From the NCBI RefSeq assembly GCF_036785885.1, contig NC_092317.1:8558501-8622500 (forward strand): a stretch of DNA of 64,000 nucleotides. The letters run 5' to 3'. Source of the stretch: Coffea arabica. Lineage: Eukaryota > Streptophyta > Magnoliopsida > Gentianales > Rubiaceae. Under the pieces are notes generated by a model that was not told where the DNA came from, did no database searches, and saw only the letters and a list, made by a program, of their open reading frames with translations. The position numbers and the translations under genes are program-made. Positions 36,850 through 49,800 of the stretch are shown piece by piece. Position 1 is the first letter of the stretch. Each line of letters begins with the position of its first letter.

Positions 36850-38089
36850 GTTTCCTTGTGCTGGATAATGGTGGCTAACACAGGGAGGGGATGAATATTG
36901 TTACAGAAGAAACTTAAACGGCATGGACTGTGGAGAGAATCTTGCGTTGTCCAGACTTTCTCAAAGAGTTTGCTTACTATTATAACTCATATTTTGGTAG
37001 GATACTATGTATATACAGTTGTCATCATATGGATAAGGGGATCTAAAACTGATACGAGAGATTTATGGATATGCCTCTCTTAAGATCCTACAATCTTATA
37101 GGTTTCATGATTTAAATTTTAAAGAACAGATTTCTTTACTTAATTGACATCTAATCTATCTACTTTTTAAACGCATGCACACGCTTATTACTTTCTTAAC
37201 TTTCCTTAAGATTTCAGATTTAGTTTCATGCTTACCACAAACAAGCCCATTGATTATACCTTGCAAGTAAATAAAAACTCGTACATTTAAGATAATAATA
37301 AAAATTAATGAATTATTTGTAATAGTTATATGAAAAGGTTTAAAAAGTAAAACGATTACTATTTTAGTATCTAATTTATATTGTAATTTTGTATCTTAGA
37401 TAAAATCTTTAAAGTATATTATCGGTACCATTTTCTTTATCTCTTTAGTTCAACCTTTTTACGTCTCCCCATCCCAAACTTTACATTCTCATCGTCCTAC
37501 CCTGATCTTATCTCATTTGTCCTATTTTTGACCTAATTTTACAGTCCATTTACCTCCAATTTTACTGTACTTTTTACCTATTTTTAATTGTAAATGGTAG
37601 CCTATTTATTTTGACTTGCCCATTAACAAATATGGATTTGGATACGATAATTTAATCAAGTTTAAATGAGTGACCCAATTAAATTCGTGAATTGGTAGGT
37701 AATAAATGGTAGATTTAGATCACTTATTCAAAACCTAATTAAATTAGAAGTAGATTCAGACTCAATCATTAGTGGGTAAATTTAAATAATACCAATCTGA
37801 TAATTATATTCTACTTTTTGCAAAAACATATTTATCATTCTTTTCCTCTTCTTTAATTTTCATTCGTTTGTTTCTTTTTAAATTTTATCCTACTTCCTCC
37901 ATCCCCTTCATGAAAGTTTAATAAACTTTTTTATTGTTAATTGATTGCTTGCATTAATACCAAAATTATTTCTAGATTCTTGGTAGATTTTAAAAAAAAT
38001 CTAAAACTCACTATGATTACCATTTTGGATTCGTCTATGTAATATTTTATATTTTTTTTATTCGAGTAAAATTTTATTTACTAACTTAT
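36850..38089. other. Upstream region of the transporter gene and intergenic
   Basis: A reverse-strand TATA-like TGTATATACATA lies near 37006-37020, about 160 bases before the ATG, and could be the core promoter. The rest is AT-rich and shows no supported gene or repeat beyond the MULE-type element starting at 38099. Confidence 0.35.
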
Positions 38090-38229
38090 TTTTTTTATGG
38101 GAAAATCGTTCAAAACATCTCTCACATTTTACAAAATAACTTTTTGCGTCCCTTACTTTTAAAAGTGTACTTTTACATCTCTTACTAATTCTTTTTTTTT
38201 TTTTTTGTCGAATACATCATAACTTCATT

Positions 38230-41200
38230 TCATTTTGTAAACTTGATATTACAAGACTTAGATACAGCAGATTCGCTTCCTCTGAGGTCACTTTGGGCTT
38301 CCTCTTGGAGCCACATGGGAAAACATACATCCCATTCAACATTTGTTGTTAGCTTGACAGCAAATTTTGCTACATTATGTGCACATCTATTCCCATCTCT
38401 ATGCACAAAAGAGAAAGTACATTGTTCAAACAAACCTCTCATATTTGCTATATCCTCAAGGATGACCCCGATGCTGTTTTGCTGCTTTTGTTTCTTGTTT
38501 AGCATATCCACCACGTCTTTGCAGTCTGATTGAAGCTCAACTGCCCTCCAGTTTGCTTTCCAGGCCATTTGCATTCCCATCCTAATTGCTGCTGCTTCCT
38601 CCACCCGTGGCTCACTACTTTTTACTTCAGCTCTTGCCCAGACTTTCATCAGCTCCCCTTCAGCATTTCTAGCCACAACACCTATACCTGTTCTCTCTAA
38701 ATTTTGTGAAAATGCAGCATCAGTATTTAGTTTTATCGTACCCCGTGATGGTGGCCTCCATGTCTTAATTCTGCTTGAGATTGTTGTTTGTTGAATGAAC
38801 TCTCCTGTTATATCTTGTTGGGCTTCTATATACTCATGCCATTCACCCACAGCTTTCTGCATTGTTTCCCTTGGGTCTGTCTCATAAACATCAAAAGCTG
38901 TCCTGTTCCTTGCCTTCCATATTTGCCAAAAGATATTCACAGTCAGCGCTATGTGGTCGTGTCCTTGCTCCCTAGTTTTTGCTCCTAATATCCCTTCCCA
39001 CCATCTTACAAAATTTCCTCTCATATCCCTCAACCCATCCCATTGTATGGGTGCAAGTTTCCAGGTCGTTTCAGCCATGTTACAAAAGAACAACATGTGT
39101 TCTAACGTTTCCACCTCTTCCCCACAGCTACTACATATTGGACTGCCTTTGCCTGTTCGCTTATGTATTTGCTCATTCACTGGCAGGCTATGATGTAGGC
39201 ACCTCCATATGAAGTGCTTCAATTTGTGTTTCAGTTGTAATGCCCATACATTCTTCCAAACTTTGGAGTTCTGTTGAGCATAACTTGTACTTCCTCTATC
39301 TCCTTGCCTTCTTTCCTTTTGTTTGTGCTTCCTTATTTCCATTGATACATCATATGCAGATTTTACCGTGAACGTACCTGATTTGGTGTATCTCCAATAC
39401 AAACGATCCTGGCAGCCTGTGAAACTGAGTGGAATAGCTTTGATCTTTTGGATATCCTCTGCTATGAACCACCGGTTCAGTGTTTGCTGGTCCCAAGCTC
39501 CATCCACTATCAGCTCATCCACTTTTCTTAGTGTGCACTGTGGTTCCCTTCTAGTCCTAATCCTCCCCTCCTCACTCCCTTGCAACCAGTTATCCTGCCA
39601 AATATCAACAGTTCTCCCATCACCTATTATCTTTCCTAGTCCTTTTGTCAGCAGCTGTCTTGTTCCAAAAATACTTTTCCATGTCCACGAAGCTGCTCCA
39701 GGAATGTCTTTCTCCCAGTTCTGTGGTTGTGCTAGGTACTTTGCCCTCATAATCTTGCTTACAAGCAAATCTGGACAGGACAGTATTCTCCACAGTTGCT
39801 TTGCTAAGAGTGCTTCATTGAACTTTTCCAAGTCCCTAAAACCCAGCCCCCCCTTTCCCTTCACCTGCGACATTTTTTCCCAACTAGTCCAATGTATTTT
39901 CCTCTCATTTTCTCCACCTCCCCACCAGAAATTTGCTATCATCTTATTGATATCCTTACATAGCACTTTTGGGAGTTTGAAACATGACATGGTGTACGTG
40001 GGCAGTGCCATTGCCACAGACTTAATCAAAATCTCCTTGCCTGCATGGCTAAGCAAATTCCTCTTCCATCCTTGTAGCTTATCTTTCACCTTGTGCCTAA
40101 TATAGCTGAACACTTGTTGCTTTGATCTCCCTACTAGCATAGGTAGTCCTAGATATCTTCCATTGGCCGCCTCCTTCATATTTCCAAGTTCCGCACAGAT
40201 TTCCTTCCTTAGCTCATGTTTTGTGTTGGCACTAAAGAAAACTGCTGACTTTTCATAGTTAATGGCCTGTCCTGAAGCTTGTTCATAGACTGCAAACATC
40301 TCTTTCATTTGTTTTGCTTCCTGTACGTTAGCTTTACAACAAAAAAGAGAGTCATCAGCAAACAAAAGATGAGACAATTTTGGGCAGTCCTTTCCCACCT
40401 TGACCCCTGTTACGACTGCATTGTTGAGTCTCTGATTCATCAAGTTTGATAACCCCTCAGCACAAATAAGAAACAAATACGGGGAGAGGGGATCTCCTTG
40501 CCTAATTCCCCTGGAAGGTTTCACATATCCAACTTTTTTGCCATTTACATTAAAAGAATAGACTGCAGTGGTGACACAGTTAAGGATCCATCTTACCCAA
40601 GTGGGACAAAAACCCATCTTCATCATCATTCTCCCAAGAAACTGCCACTCTATTCTATCATAGGCCTTTGATAGATCAAGTTTAAGGGTCATGAAACCAT
40701 TTCTGCCTGTTCTCTTATTTTTCAAAAAATGCATCAGTTCATGTGCAAGGATGACATTATCAAGGATGTGCCTACCCGGGACAAAAGCAGATTGGGCAGG
40801 ACTAATGCAGTTTGGAATGACTCTTTTTAGCCTGTTTGCCAACACCTTTGCAATAACTCTATAGACAACATTACACAAAGATATAGGTCTATACTGGGAC
40901 AGGTTAATGGGAGCTTCTACCTTTGGAATCAAGGTCACTATTGTTTCATTCAAAGCTTTTAAAAGATGTCCCCTAGCAAGAAAACTTTGAATAGCCATCA
41001 CAATATCATTTTTACAAGTATTCCAGTATCTTTGAAAGAACAAAGGGGACATACCATCCGGACCTGGGGCTTTATCCGGGTGCATAGAAAATAAAGCAGC
41101 CTTCACTTCCTTTTCATCCACTGGTTTAATCAGTTTTGCATTCATCTCCAATGTGACTGTACAAGGGACACCTTCAGTGACTGCTTCAAAGGCATGCGGT

Positions 41201-42414
41201 TGAGAGGATGTGTAAACTGCCTTATAAAAATTACATATTTCCTCCTCTATCTCCTGTTCCGTCTCACACCATTTCCCATCTTCCTTTTGCAGACATGAAA
41301 GTCTATTCCTTTGCCTCTTAGTTTTTACCCGTGCATGGAAAAAAGCTGTATTTTTATCCCCCTCTCTCAGCCACCTGCACCTTGCCTTTTGTGCCCAGTA
41401 TGTCTCCTCTTGTTTGTACGCCTGACTCAGCTGCAATTTCAACTCAGCAATCTGCCCCTTCTTCTCCTCATAATCTCCTGCCTTTGCTTCCAGGATCATT
41501 TTCTTCAACTCCTTTATCTTTTTTCCAAAATTTGTCTTATTTTTCTTATCCCATTGTACTAGACTTCTTTTGCAGTTCTTTATCTTCCTGGTCAGACTAA
41601 ACATCTTGGAGCCTTGTTGTGGTTCTTCCCATGCTCTATCAATTTCTCCCTAGATTTGGTGATTTTGAGCCCAGCGTTTATCGAAATAGAACCTTCTCCC
41701 TTGTTGGCTTTTTTTTGGTATAGTGTCAATCATAAGCAAACTGTGGTCAGAGGCCTCATTTTGAATATGAACACACTTTGCTGATTCAAAATGCATAGCC
41801 CAGTTCTAATTTGCTAATGCACGATCTAGCCGTTCTCTTATCTCCTTTCCCTCCCAATGAGAGACCCATGTCCAAGGCTTTCCTTCATAACCTATATCCA
41901 CTAAATCGTTTCGATTCACTAACCCCCTAAAATCAGTGAAGCTCCACTCTGGTCTTTGTCTTCCCCCCCATTTCTCCCTATTTGTCAAGATATCATTAAA
42001 ATCTCCCGCCATGATCCACCTCTCCCCCCACTGATTCATTTTTCCTTCTAACTCCCTCCATTGGCTTCGTCTCTGTCTATCATCCGTACTAGCATATACT
42101 CCAATAAAGGCCCATTCACATCTTGCCTCCATATCCATCATGCGAGCAGTGATGTAAAAACTAGAGACCTCCACTTCTATCATTTTAATCCAGTGTTTCC
42201 AAAATAAAGCCAGACCTCCAGCCTTCCCTACCGAATCTACAACAGCACTGTCGTCAAAATTCAACCTCTTTTTTACATTTTTCATAAACTTTTTTTGGTT
42301 TTTTGTTTCACTCAAAAATAAAACTCCTGGAGAGTGAAGGTGTATTACCTCCTTAAGTTGGGGAACTGTCAAGGAACTCCCTGCACCTCGACAGTTCCAC
42401 ACCCCTACCTTCAT
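38230..42414 (-). pseudogene. L1 ORF2: endonuclease, reverse transcriptase, RNase H (two stops)
   Basis: One frame of 1395 codons runs from the ATG at 42414 to the TGA at 38230, interrupted by TAG at 41808-41806 (codon 203) and 41652-41650 (codon 255). Before the first stop is an APE-type endonuclease (VWNCRGAG, LSETKN, AGDFNDI, RERLDRAL). After it come a reverse transcriptase with the catalytic FADDS (about 40340), a plant zinc-binding RT-associated region and a C-terminal RNase H-like domain (LNTDAAF, HRDGNRCAH). The RNase H tail is typical of many plant L1 elements. The stops lie at the end of the endonuclease and in the linker to the reverse transcriptase. The frame is otherwise fully open, so decay has only begun. 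Confidence 0.9.
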
Positions 42415-42550
42415 TGACACCTTGGAGGCCCTTCAGGGATTGCCTCCGTCACCCACAGTAGTGTTTCGAGCTGCATCTCTTTCTTTAACAGCTTTGTCCT
42501 TCCTTGCTCCACTGATCCTGAGTCAACCAGCATGTCATCAGGTTCATCAG

Positions 42551-43906
42551 TTAGTGTAATTTTCCTTTTTGTCTCAACCTCGGCTGCTCACCTTTCATTG
42601 ATAACTCTGTTACAGGTACTCTCTTCCCTCTTACTTCCCCTCTAGGGTGTCTAAGCCGTCGCCCAGTTTTAACTTTTTCCTGTTGCTCCCTCTCCTGTTC
42701 TGCTTCTTGTTTCCTTTCACCTATACTACTCTCCTCACAAACCTCAGCTCTCGGGCAGTTCTTTACCCCTTCCCTTTCCTCACTTTCACTTACATCAATC
42801 CACATTTCCTGTATGTTTGCAGCTTCTGTTTCTCCTACATTCTCTACAAGAGACGTGTTCAAGGGGGTATTCAACTGCTTTTCCTTTCCTATTCCTTCCT
42901 CCAACCCATGCCCCTTCCCCTCTAAACTTTCTACTTGTACACTATCCCTCTGTTGCTCCCACTTCCCCTCCTTTTTTCCTCCCTCTGCTATTTCATCATG
43001 CTCTTGCTTCCTAACACTTTTGCTTTGAGTTTTCCCTCGCTCTTCCCTTTCCGAACCAGCCCTCCTCTTATCTGATCCCGCATTCACTAACACCAAACCT
43101 CGAGTTGGAGCTTCTTTTTGTCCTTCCCTATCTGGCACCCTTTCTCCCCCTGACATGCGCATGGGAGACGTCATTATATTTCCTGCTTTCAGCCACGCGC
43201 CATATTGCCCATCTCTCATTGTGACTCCATTCTTCTCTTCAAACGAACATGATTTATCACTATGTCCAATCACCCCACATCTGTAGCAAAAATCCGGACA
43301 TCTCTCGTACTTAAATTCTGCCCATACCTCCACCCCATTGTGCTTGACCGGTAGGCCTCTTAACAGGGGTTGAGATATGTCTACCTCTGCCAAAATTTTC
43401 ATATGTTTTCCTTCTTTTCCACCCCCTGAAGGGATAAGCACCTCCTTCACTGCTTGGAAAACTTCCCCAATTTTAAAACCTGCTGCTCTGCATAACCAAT
43501 GAATTGGAAGGTGCCACACCTGTACCCACATTTGTGAGGTATTAAAACTGTCTGGGTCCTTTTCAATTCCCTCACTCCATGGCTTTATTACTAGAAGCTG
43601 GTTGTCCAAAACCCAGGGTCTACCGTTCATCGCTTTCTCCTTATCTTTTTCCGCTTCAAAGCTGAACTGGAACACATTTGGACCCAGCTCCGTCACCCGC
43701 ATGTTCCTAGGATATCCCCATACGTGGTTGGTAAAGTTCTTTACTCCAGTGAAATTTGCAATTTTTTCACCTATAATTCTCCCCACCAAACTGAGTTTAC
43801 ACTCCTCCGTCCCTACCTCAACATCATCCCAGCTTAGATCTACTGCCTCTACTTCCTTTTCCCCCAAATCAAATTTTTGGAAAGCTCTGTACAGTGAGTC
43901 CACCAT
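42551..43906 (-). CDS. L1 ORF1: gag-like nucleic-acid-binding protein
   Basis: This is an intact frame of 451 aa from the ATG at 43906; an upstream in-frame GTG is not preferred. Residues about 30-190 resemble the plant retrotransposon-associated domain DUF4283 (GYPRNMRV, NGRPWVLDNQLLV, WVQVWHLP). A CCHC knuckle, CYRCGVIGHSDKSC, follows near residue 220. The remainder is Glu/Lys/Gly-rich and probably disordered. It should coat LINE RNA. It is unbroken while ORF2 is not. Confidence 0.88.
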   Translation of the reverse strand: MVDSLYRAFQKFDLGEKEVEAVDLSWDDVEVGTEECKLSLVGRIIGEKIANFTGVKNFTNHVWGYPRNMRVTELGPNVFQFSFEAEKDKEKAMNGRPWVLDNQLLVIKPWSEGIEKDPDSFNTSQMWVQVWHLPIHWLCRAAGFKIGEVFQAVKEVLIPSGGGKEGKHMKILAEVDISQPLLRGLPVKHNGVEVWAEFKYERCPDFCYRCGVIGHSDKSCSFEEKNGVTMRDGQYGAWLKAGNIMTSPMRMSGGERVPDREGQKEAPTRGLVLVNAGSDKRRAGSEREERGKTQSKSVRKQEHDEIAEGGKKEGKWEQQRDSVQVESLEGKGHGLEEGIGKEKQLNTPLNTSLVENVGETEAANIQEMWIDVSESEEREGVKNCPRAEVCEESSIGERKQEAEQEREQQEKVKTGRRLRHPRGEVRGKRVPVTELSMKGEQPRLRQKGKLH

Positions 43907-45754
43907 AAGTTGCACTGCAAAGGTCCTTGTACAGTCACTATGGCTGAATGCAAAGTTCAGATTTTAAACTGCGGAGACAAGGTATGCTGACCACCTTATC
44001 TTCAGCACCTACACAATGTAGCTTCAAAAACAAGGCAAAAACAGGCAAAGACTATGAAAACAGAGGTTCGCCCCTGACAACGACAACAAGGGTTGTAAAA
44101 GAGACTCTTTTTTGTTTTTTAAGGGTTTTGAAAAACCAAAAGTTACTGCCAGAGAAAACCTTAAATATGAGAGAAACAAGCAGAAATCATTAAACTTCCC
44201 TTTCTGTCGGTTGCACTTCCACTAAGAGAGGTGCTTCCTGATTTCAGACAGAGTTAAAACCTTCACCGCAAACAAGGCCCACCTCCAACAACTTCCCTTT
44301 TTTACTTATTGCGGGGGAAGTAAATTCTACACATAAAGATAAAGTGGTCTTGGAAATAAAGCTCCAAAGTACAGCATTTAACAGATGTGGTTGAAGAAAT
44401 CACTAAGAAAAGGCAACTTTTGGAATTTTCTGAGGCTCCCACACCGGGAAGAAAGAGCTCTCTGTTTTAGAGAGAGAAATAGCCTCTACTAGAGAGAGGA
44501 TCCGTCTCTTACTAATTCACATTAGTTAAATTTGGTCCTTATCTAGGTTTCCGACTAGTTTTTGATCGGAATCTACCATGTGCCTTGCTTGTAATCATTT
44601 TTGAAAGGCAAAATTGTCAAATCAAAGATTACATAATCGGATCCATAGTCCCTCACATTTCACAAAATAAATTTTTTTCATTCCTCATATTTTACAAAAT
44701 AAATTTTTTCATCCTTCATTGATCATGTGTACGAATAACTTTTTTTTAAAATTAATATATATCTATTTGATTTCATCTGAACAATATGAATAGCATGTAA
44801 TATATCTCTATTTGATTTCACCTGAACATACTGTTCAAGTGAAATTAAAATAGATATATACAGGGGTTTAAAAAAATTGTTAGTTTTTTACTCATGTTCA
44901 TTCCTTTTACTCGAAAATTAAAAACAAAGAAGATATTTAATTCTAAACATCATCAAGCATTTATATCGAATTAAATTTGGACAGAAAAAATAAACAAAGG
45001 AAAGGTATGACAAAATGAAATAAGTGGTTGACACTTTTAAATTTTAAGATAATCATAAGGTAAGAAATTCAACTGTTGGTCTTAAAAGTAGCGAGTAAAA
45101 ATTTTAAATTTAAATTGCAATTTGTTAGCATGACTATAAAATTCGAATTAACATTGATTAATTAGATGGTCTTATTATACAACTTAATAAATGAATTATT
45201 ACCAAAATAGAAAAGGTAACAAATATTAAATAAATTTACATGGTGAAATCAAATATAAATATATATGGGTTTAAAATAAAATTATTAGATTTAAACCCAC
45301 GTAAATATCTATTGAATAGCATATGCATAACTACAATTAGTCTGTTTAAGTGAAATAAAATAGAGATATATTATATACTATTCATATTGTTCAGGTGAAA
45401 TCAAATAGATATATACATGAATTTAAAAAAAAAACTATTTGTATACATGGCCAATGAGAGATGAAAAAAATTCATTTTGTGAATGTGATGGACGAAACAA
45501 TTCATTTTGTGAAATGTAAGGGATTATAGATGGATTATATAAATTTTGATTTAATAATTTTACCCCTAAAAAATAATCACATGCAAGGCACGTGATGAAT
45601 TCCGACCAAAAATTAATCGGAAACCTAGGTAGGGACCAAATTTGAACAATATGAATTTGTAAGGGACGTAAAATTACACTTTTAAAAGTGAGAGACGAAA
45701 AAAGTCATTTTACAAAATGTGAGGGACGTTTTGAACGATTTTCCGTTTTTTTAT

Positions 45755-46885
45755 TACAATTGTATACTATTTTGTTTTTAACCAAATTAATGTAGGATAA
45801 ACGTAAATAAAATTTTTAGTAGTAAATCATAAATGGGTAATTGGATAATCGAAACCCACTTGAAACCATATCCATATCTACTTACCCATTATTTCGAAGT
45901 TTTAATTTGATTGGTGGGAAATTTTTAATTTTTAGATTTGGCTGGTGATAGGATTAGCTATAATCCATTATTGTAAAGTTTTTAATTATATTTTATGTTT
46001 TGAAATAAATGGAAAATCAAGAAAAAAATGAGAGGTTTGGAAGCTGTTGGGAAGTTTACCCCAATTTTAGCTAAATTTTACAAATATGATTTACATTTTG
46101 GGTGTTCCAAATTAGTAGAGAAGCCTATGAGAGTCACGTAAATATGGCAATTTGAAATGGAAAAAATGGATAAGGTTCACGTATCGGGGAGATGGTAACT
46201 AACAATGTTAGTAGGTATTTTTGAGTTGAATTAAAAAATCTAAAAAATTCTATATAAAAAAAATGGGAATCGGAATTGTGGACGTGTCTGGAGACTTGTA
46301 ACCAAAACCTCCTCAGCAATACATATTTAGATTTTAAGTACTTGGACAGCAACAAGGCAGCTTTCCCCAACACTCCCTAAGCTCACCGTTTCTTCCCCTT
46401 TTAGTCTTTAGAGAGTGAAAGCTAGGAAATAAAAACAAGAAATTTCGGTCCAAATTTCTAATCACCAACGCGGAAGCAAAATCCCTTTTATGCCCCTGAC
46501 AATTCAGTTGTACCCTGTTCAGTGCACATGAATCAGGCACCTTTAGCCTCAAAGGAAATAGCAATCAGTCCTGACTCCTGTAGTATCCATTTCCTTTCTA
46601 AGCATGAAAAATTGGCTGCATTGCATCATGCCGTTACCCAACTCGAACTAAAAATGGCTTTAGCCTTTATGTACCTCTTCTTTAGTCTTACAACCAAGCT
46701 TACATCTCCAAGCAAACAAGCTGAATATTGGCTTATTTGTTAGGGGAAATGGAAAGGAGATGTAAATACAAAAGAATTATGCAGTCTAGCGGGACCAATT
46801 TAGCTGCCACGGTCAATACTACAAATGTCATGCAGTTGCACTCACTCATTGTACATTGGATCTACATATTCTTTGAGAAACTAAA
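45755..46885. other. Intergenic, 3' flank of the next gene
   Basis: AT-rich with no supported gene. The plus-strand frame starting at the ATG near 46528 has no recognisable motifs and is probably chance. Confidence 0.4.
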
Positions 46886-49800
46886 CTAGAGCACATTACT
46901 ACAGAGCAAAAGACCGCCTGAATTTATTCGGTTTCGCTCTTTGTACCTTTCATACAGAAGTTCATCATTCTGGCGAGGCAAAAGATACTCTGACATGTCG
47001 AAGCTTGACATCAGGCGAATTCCAGAGTCCCTAGATTTCTCTCTATCATCCACACTTGAGTTCACCGAATGAACATAGATAAATCCTGGGCTCGAACTCC
47101 CATGACTACTGATGGAGTAATGACTAAGATCTCGTTTCACGGATATAGCCTACACAGTTTAATGATTAAATTACACAAATGAGGATAAAAGATACCATGA
47201 TAGAACACGGAAAGCCTACTACAAGACTGCAGGCGTAGTAATTATTAGTATCTTGTTTAAAGGCTATTACCCAGATAGTTTTAACAATTGAATGCAATGA
47301 AATCAGCTAAAGGAACCATGAGAAAGAATGTAAAGTTCAATGCGCTGAAGATGCCATTTGTATGTTTGTCACATTTTTACCAAAAAACCACTGCCTAACG
47401 GCCTCTCTCAGAGGGTAAGGTCCTTTGTGGAGGACAAATGGTTCAATTTATCTTCCTACACCCCAAAAACTAGGGCGAATGAGAAGTACGAAACTTACTT
47501 GCCTTTGCTGCCTATGTATATTTATTCCGTTTGCCCTGCTCTAATGCAAAGTTGACATGCCCAAGCAGATCTTTCTTACATACGAGTACACTCTCTCTTA
47601 GAGATGACAATTACGGAGCACAAGAAATCACTGATTTTGAAAATTGTGAGTTTCTTTGAGCTTATGTAAGTGTTGAAATACGAGATTTTTTACTCACAAC
47701 AGCTTTCAGAAAAGTATCTTAACTTGTTTCCATTCATGTATGAGATCCATATGAAAGAGAACTGCCAACTGTACATCACCTTTATGTTAAGCCTCGTACA
47801 AAACAATGATATGACATGAAATTAATAATCCTAGGAAAACAGAATTCAGTTGTTCTAGTAGTGAGCTTATTATGTGAATTTCACGATCTTCACAAAATTG
47901 TACCCAAAAATATTAGAAAAAATATCGTCTATACGGTAAGTAGCAGAAAACAGAATTCAGTTGTTCTAGCAGTGAGTTGAGCTTATTATGTGCATTTCAC
48001 GCTTGAAAAACTATCATCTTCCCAAAATTTTACCTAAAAATATTAGAAAAAATATCTTCTACACAGTAAGTAGCCAAAAAGTTAATAAATATGGCATTTG
48101 AATGGACAAGATCAGAATTACTCTCATTTCATCTCCCCATGCACTTAGTAAATTATTTTTTCAAATTGTAGAAGAATCCCATTTATTCACCCTCTGAGAT
48201 TAATAATTCATCCTCTCATCCCCAAATTCTTCCCCGTGTTTCAATTTTATTATATTCTATATCCTTCTTCCCCAGCCCAACCACCACCCCTCCCCTAGCA
48301 TCTCTCCCTCTCTCTCCCCCCTCTCTCTGTGTGGTGTTTGTACCTTTTACTCTTTTCAGTTTTACTTCTTTAAGCACCGCTTATTAGGCTTGTAAAAGTT
48401 TGATACAGCATCATGATCATAGGTACAATTATCATGCACAAATCATTGAATATTGAAGGATATACAGTATGACATGATTCTTTGCAGAAAGACCAGCACT
48501 TAACTCACCTGTTCTGCATCCCATTGCAAAGTTTTTGGAGTTATGGGAGTGTGTTTTCTGACCTTGTCCAATACAGAACCATCATTACTAGTCTCCCACT
48601 GTAACCAAGGCAAAATAATGCCCTCCATCTCCACAGGATGTGGATCACATCCTATTGGGCTCTGGAAACCTTCAGTATTCCTAATTGTAGAATCTCTTGG
48701 CTTTGTCATTCCTCCTAAAGTTGAACTCCCATCACTTCTTTCTCCATCAAATGAAGATATATCAGTATCTTCCACATTTGAGATGAAGTCCTCAAAGTAT
48801 CTCTCCGCCTCCTCAGTCAATCGTTTAGACATCCTATTTCTGTCTGTACTCCTCTGTAAATAGCAAAGAGATAATATATCATTATCAGAAAAAATCCTGC
48901 ATTTTTAAAATGCCTTCTGAACATGATACCAACGTAACTGTAAATGATAAAAATTACGTGCTCCTCTTGAACTTGAGTAGAAAAGATGAAGGGTGTGATA
49001 CCTTTCTGGCTCTGGCTGGTTTTTTACCATCAGACACGCATTTTGAATCGGGAAGTAATTCTTTAACAATTTTTGAAAGCTCCCGACCATGCTGCTCCTC
49101 CAACAACATTTCAGCAAGTAAATCTTGTTTACGCTTCCGAGACTGATACAGGAATTAAACTTCAAACATAAGGGGGGTAAAAAAAGTGACAGATGTAGTG
49201 AGATACCTAAGTTCAGACATCACTTGTCTACTCTCATGATTAAGGTCATCAAGGAACTTTAAATAATCTCCAACAGGTTATTTTGAACAGAATTATGCAC
49301 GTTATACACTAGGAAGTGCTCCAACAATACACGCAAAGCAGTTTGTCATTACAATACCCTCAACTGAATTATTTCTCTTATTTTTACCTAAAAGGAAGGC
49401 TCATAAAATATGGGAAAGCTATCAAGGAGTAAGGTTTGCAAGATCAGTGGAACACCCTTAAGTGCTGATAGAGATGACCTGATCTTTATTACAAGTGTAG
49501 ACAGAGATCAATAGCAGGATTGCAGGAGTGCACGACCCAGCAGTAAATGAGTGCACTCCACAATTGATTGAGATGTGACAAATGAATCGATTGTGTGATA
49601 GATGAGAAACAAGAAAATACAAGATTGGCAAGGCAAAACTTGTCTCCTGCATTATCTATGTATAATTGCCCCATCCTGCATTGAGATCCTTCACACGGGT
49701 ATTAAAATCAAGGTAAAAAAAGAAAGGCCAGTTTTGACATATTTCTTGGTGTCCCTAGAGGTGAAGAAGATATGACCTTTGAAGGCGTAAACAAGTGATA

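Larger units (their letters stand above)
38192..44504 (-). mobile_element. Full-length L1-type LINE, 14-bp target duplication
   Basis: 6313 bases on the minus strand ending in a 15-base A tail (T run at 38192-38206). Perfect TCTCTTACTAATTC lies at 38178-38191 and 44505-44518, inside the older MULE-type element. It holds two ORFs in the standard LINE order and a 5' region of about 600 bases with a GA/CT-rich start. Only two stop codons disturb ORF2, so the insertion is fairly recent. Confidence 0.93.
38099..45745. mobile_element. MULE-type element split by an L1 insertion
   Basis: The ends are inverted: GGGAAAATCG...ACATTTTACAAAATAACTTTTT from 38099, and the reverse complement ending at 45745. 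Perfect TTTTTTTAT lies at 38090-38098 and 45746-45754 (9 bp, but low complexity). Inverted similarity resumes on the far side of the L1 (from 44519) and includes the TTTGGTCC and CCTAGGTTTCCGA blocks, giving inverted ends of over 400 bases. Without the L1 and its duplication the element is about 1.3 kb and has no ORF. It shares terminal sequence with the MITE at 20617-21339. Confidence 0.82.

Noticed and set aside
39323..40105. 260-codon plus-strand frame
   Set aside because: It lies antisense to L1 ORF2, which carries the recognisable reverse transcriptase; it has no motifs and is a shadow.
46528..46743. Short plus-strand frame downstream of the SR-like gene
   Set aside because: It lacks recognisable motifs and lies in AT-rich flank with no gene structure.
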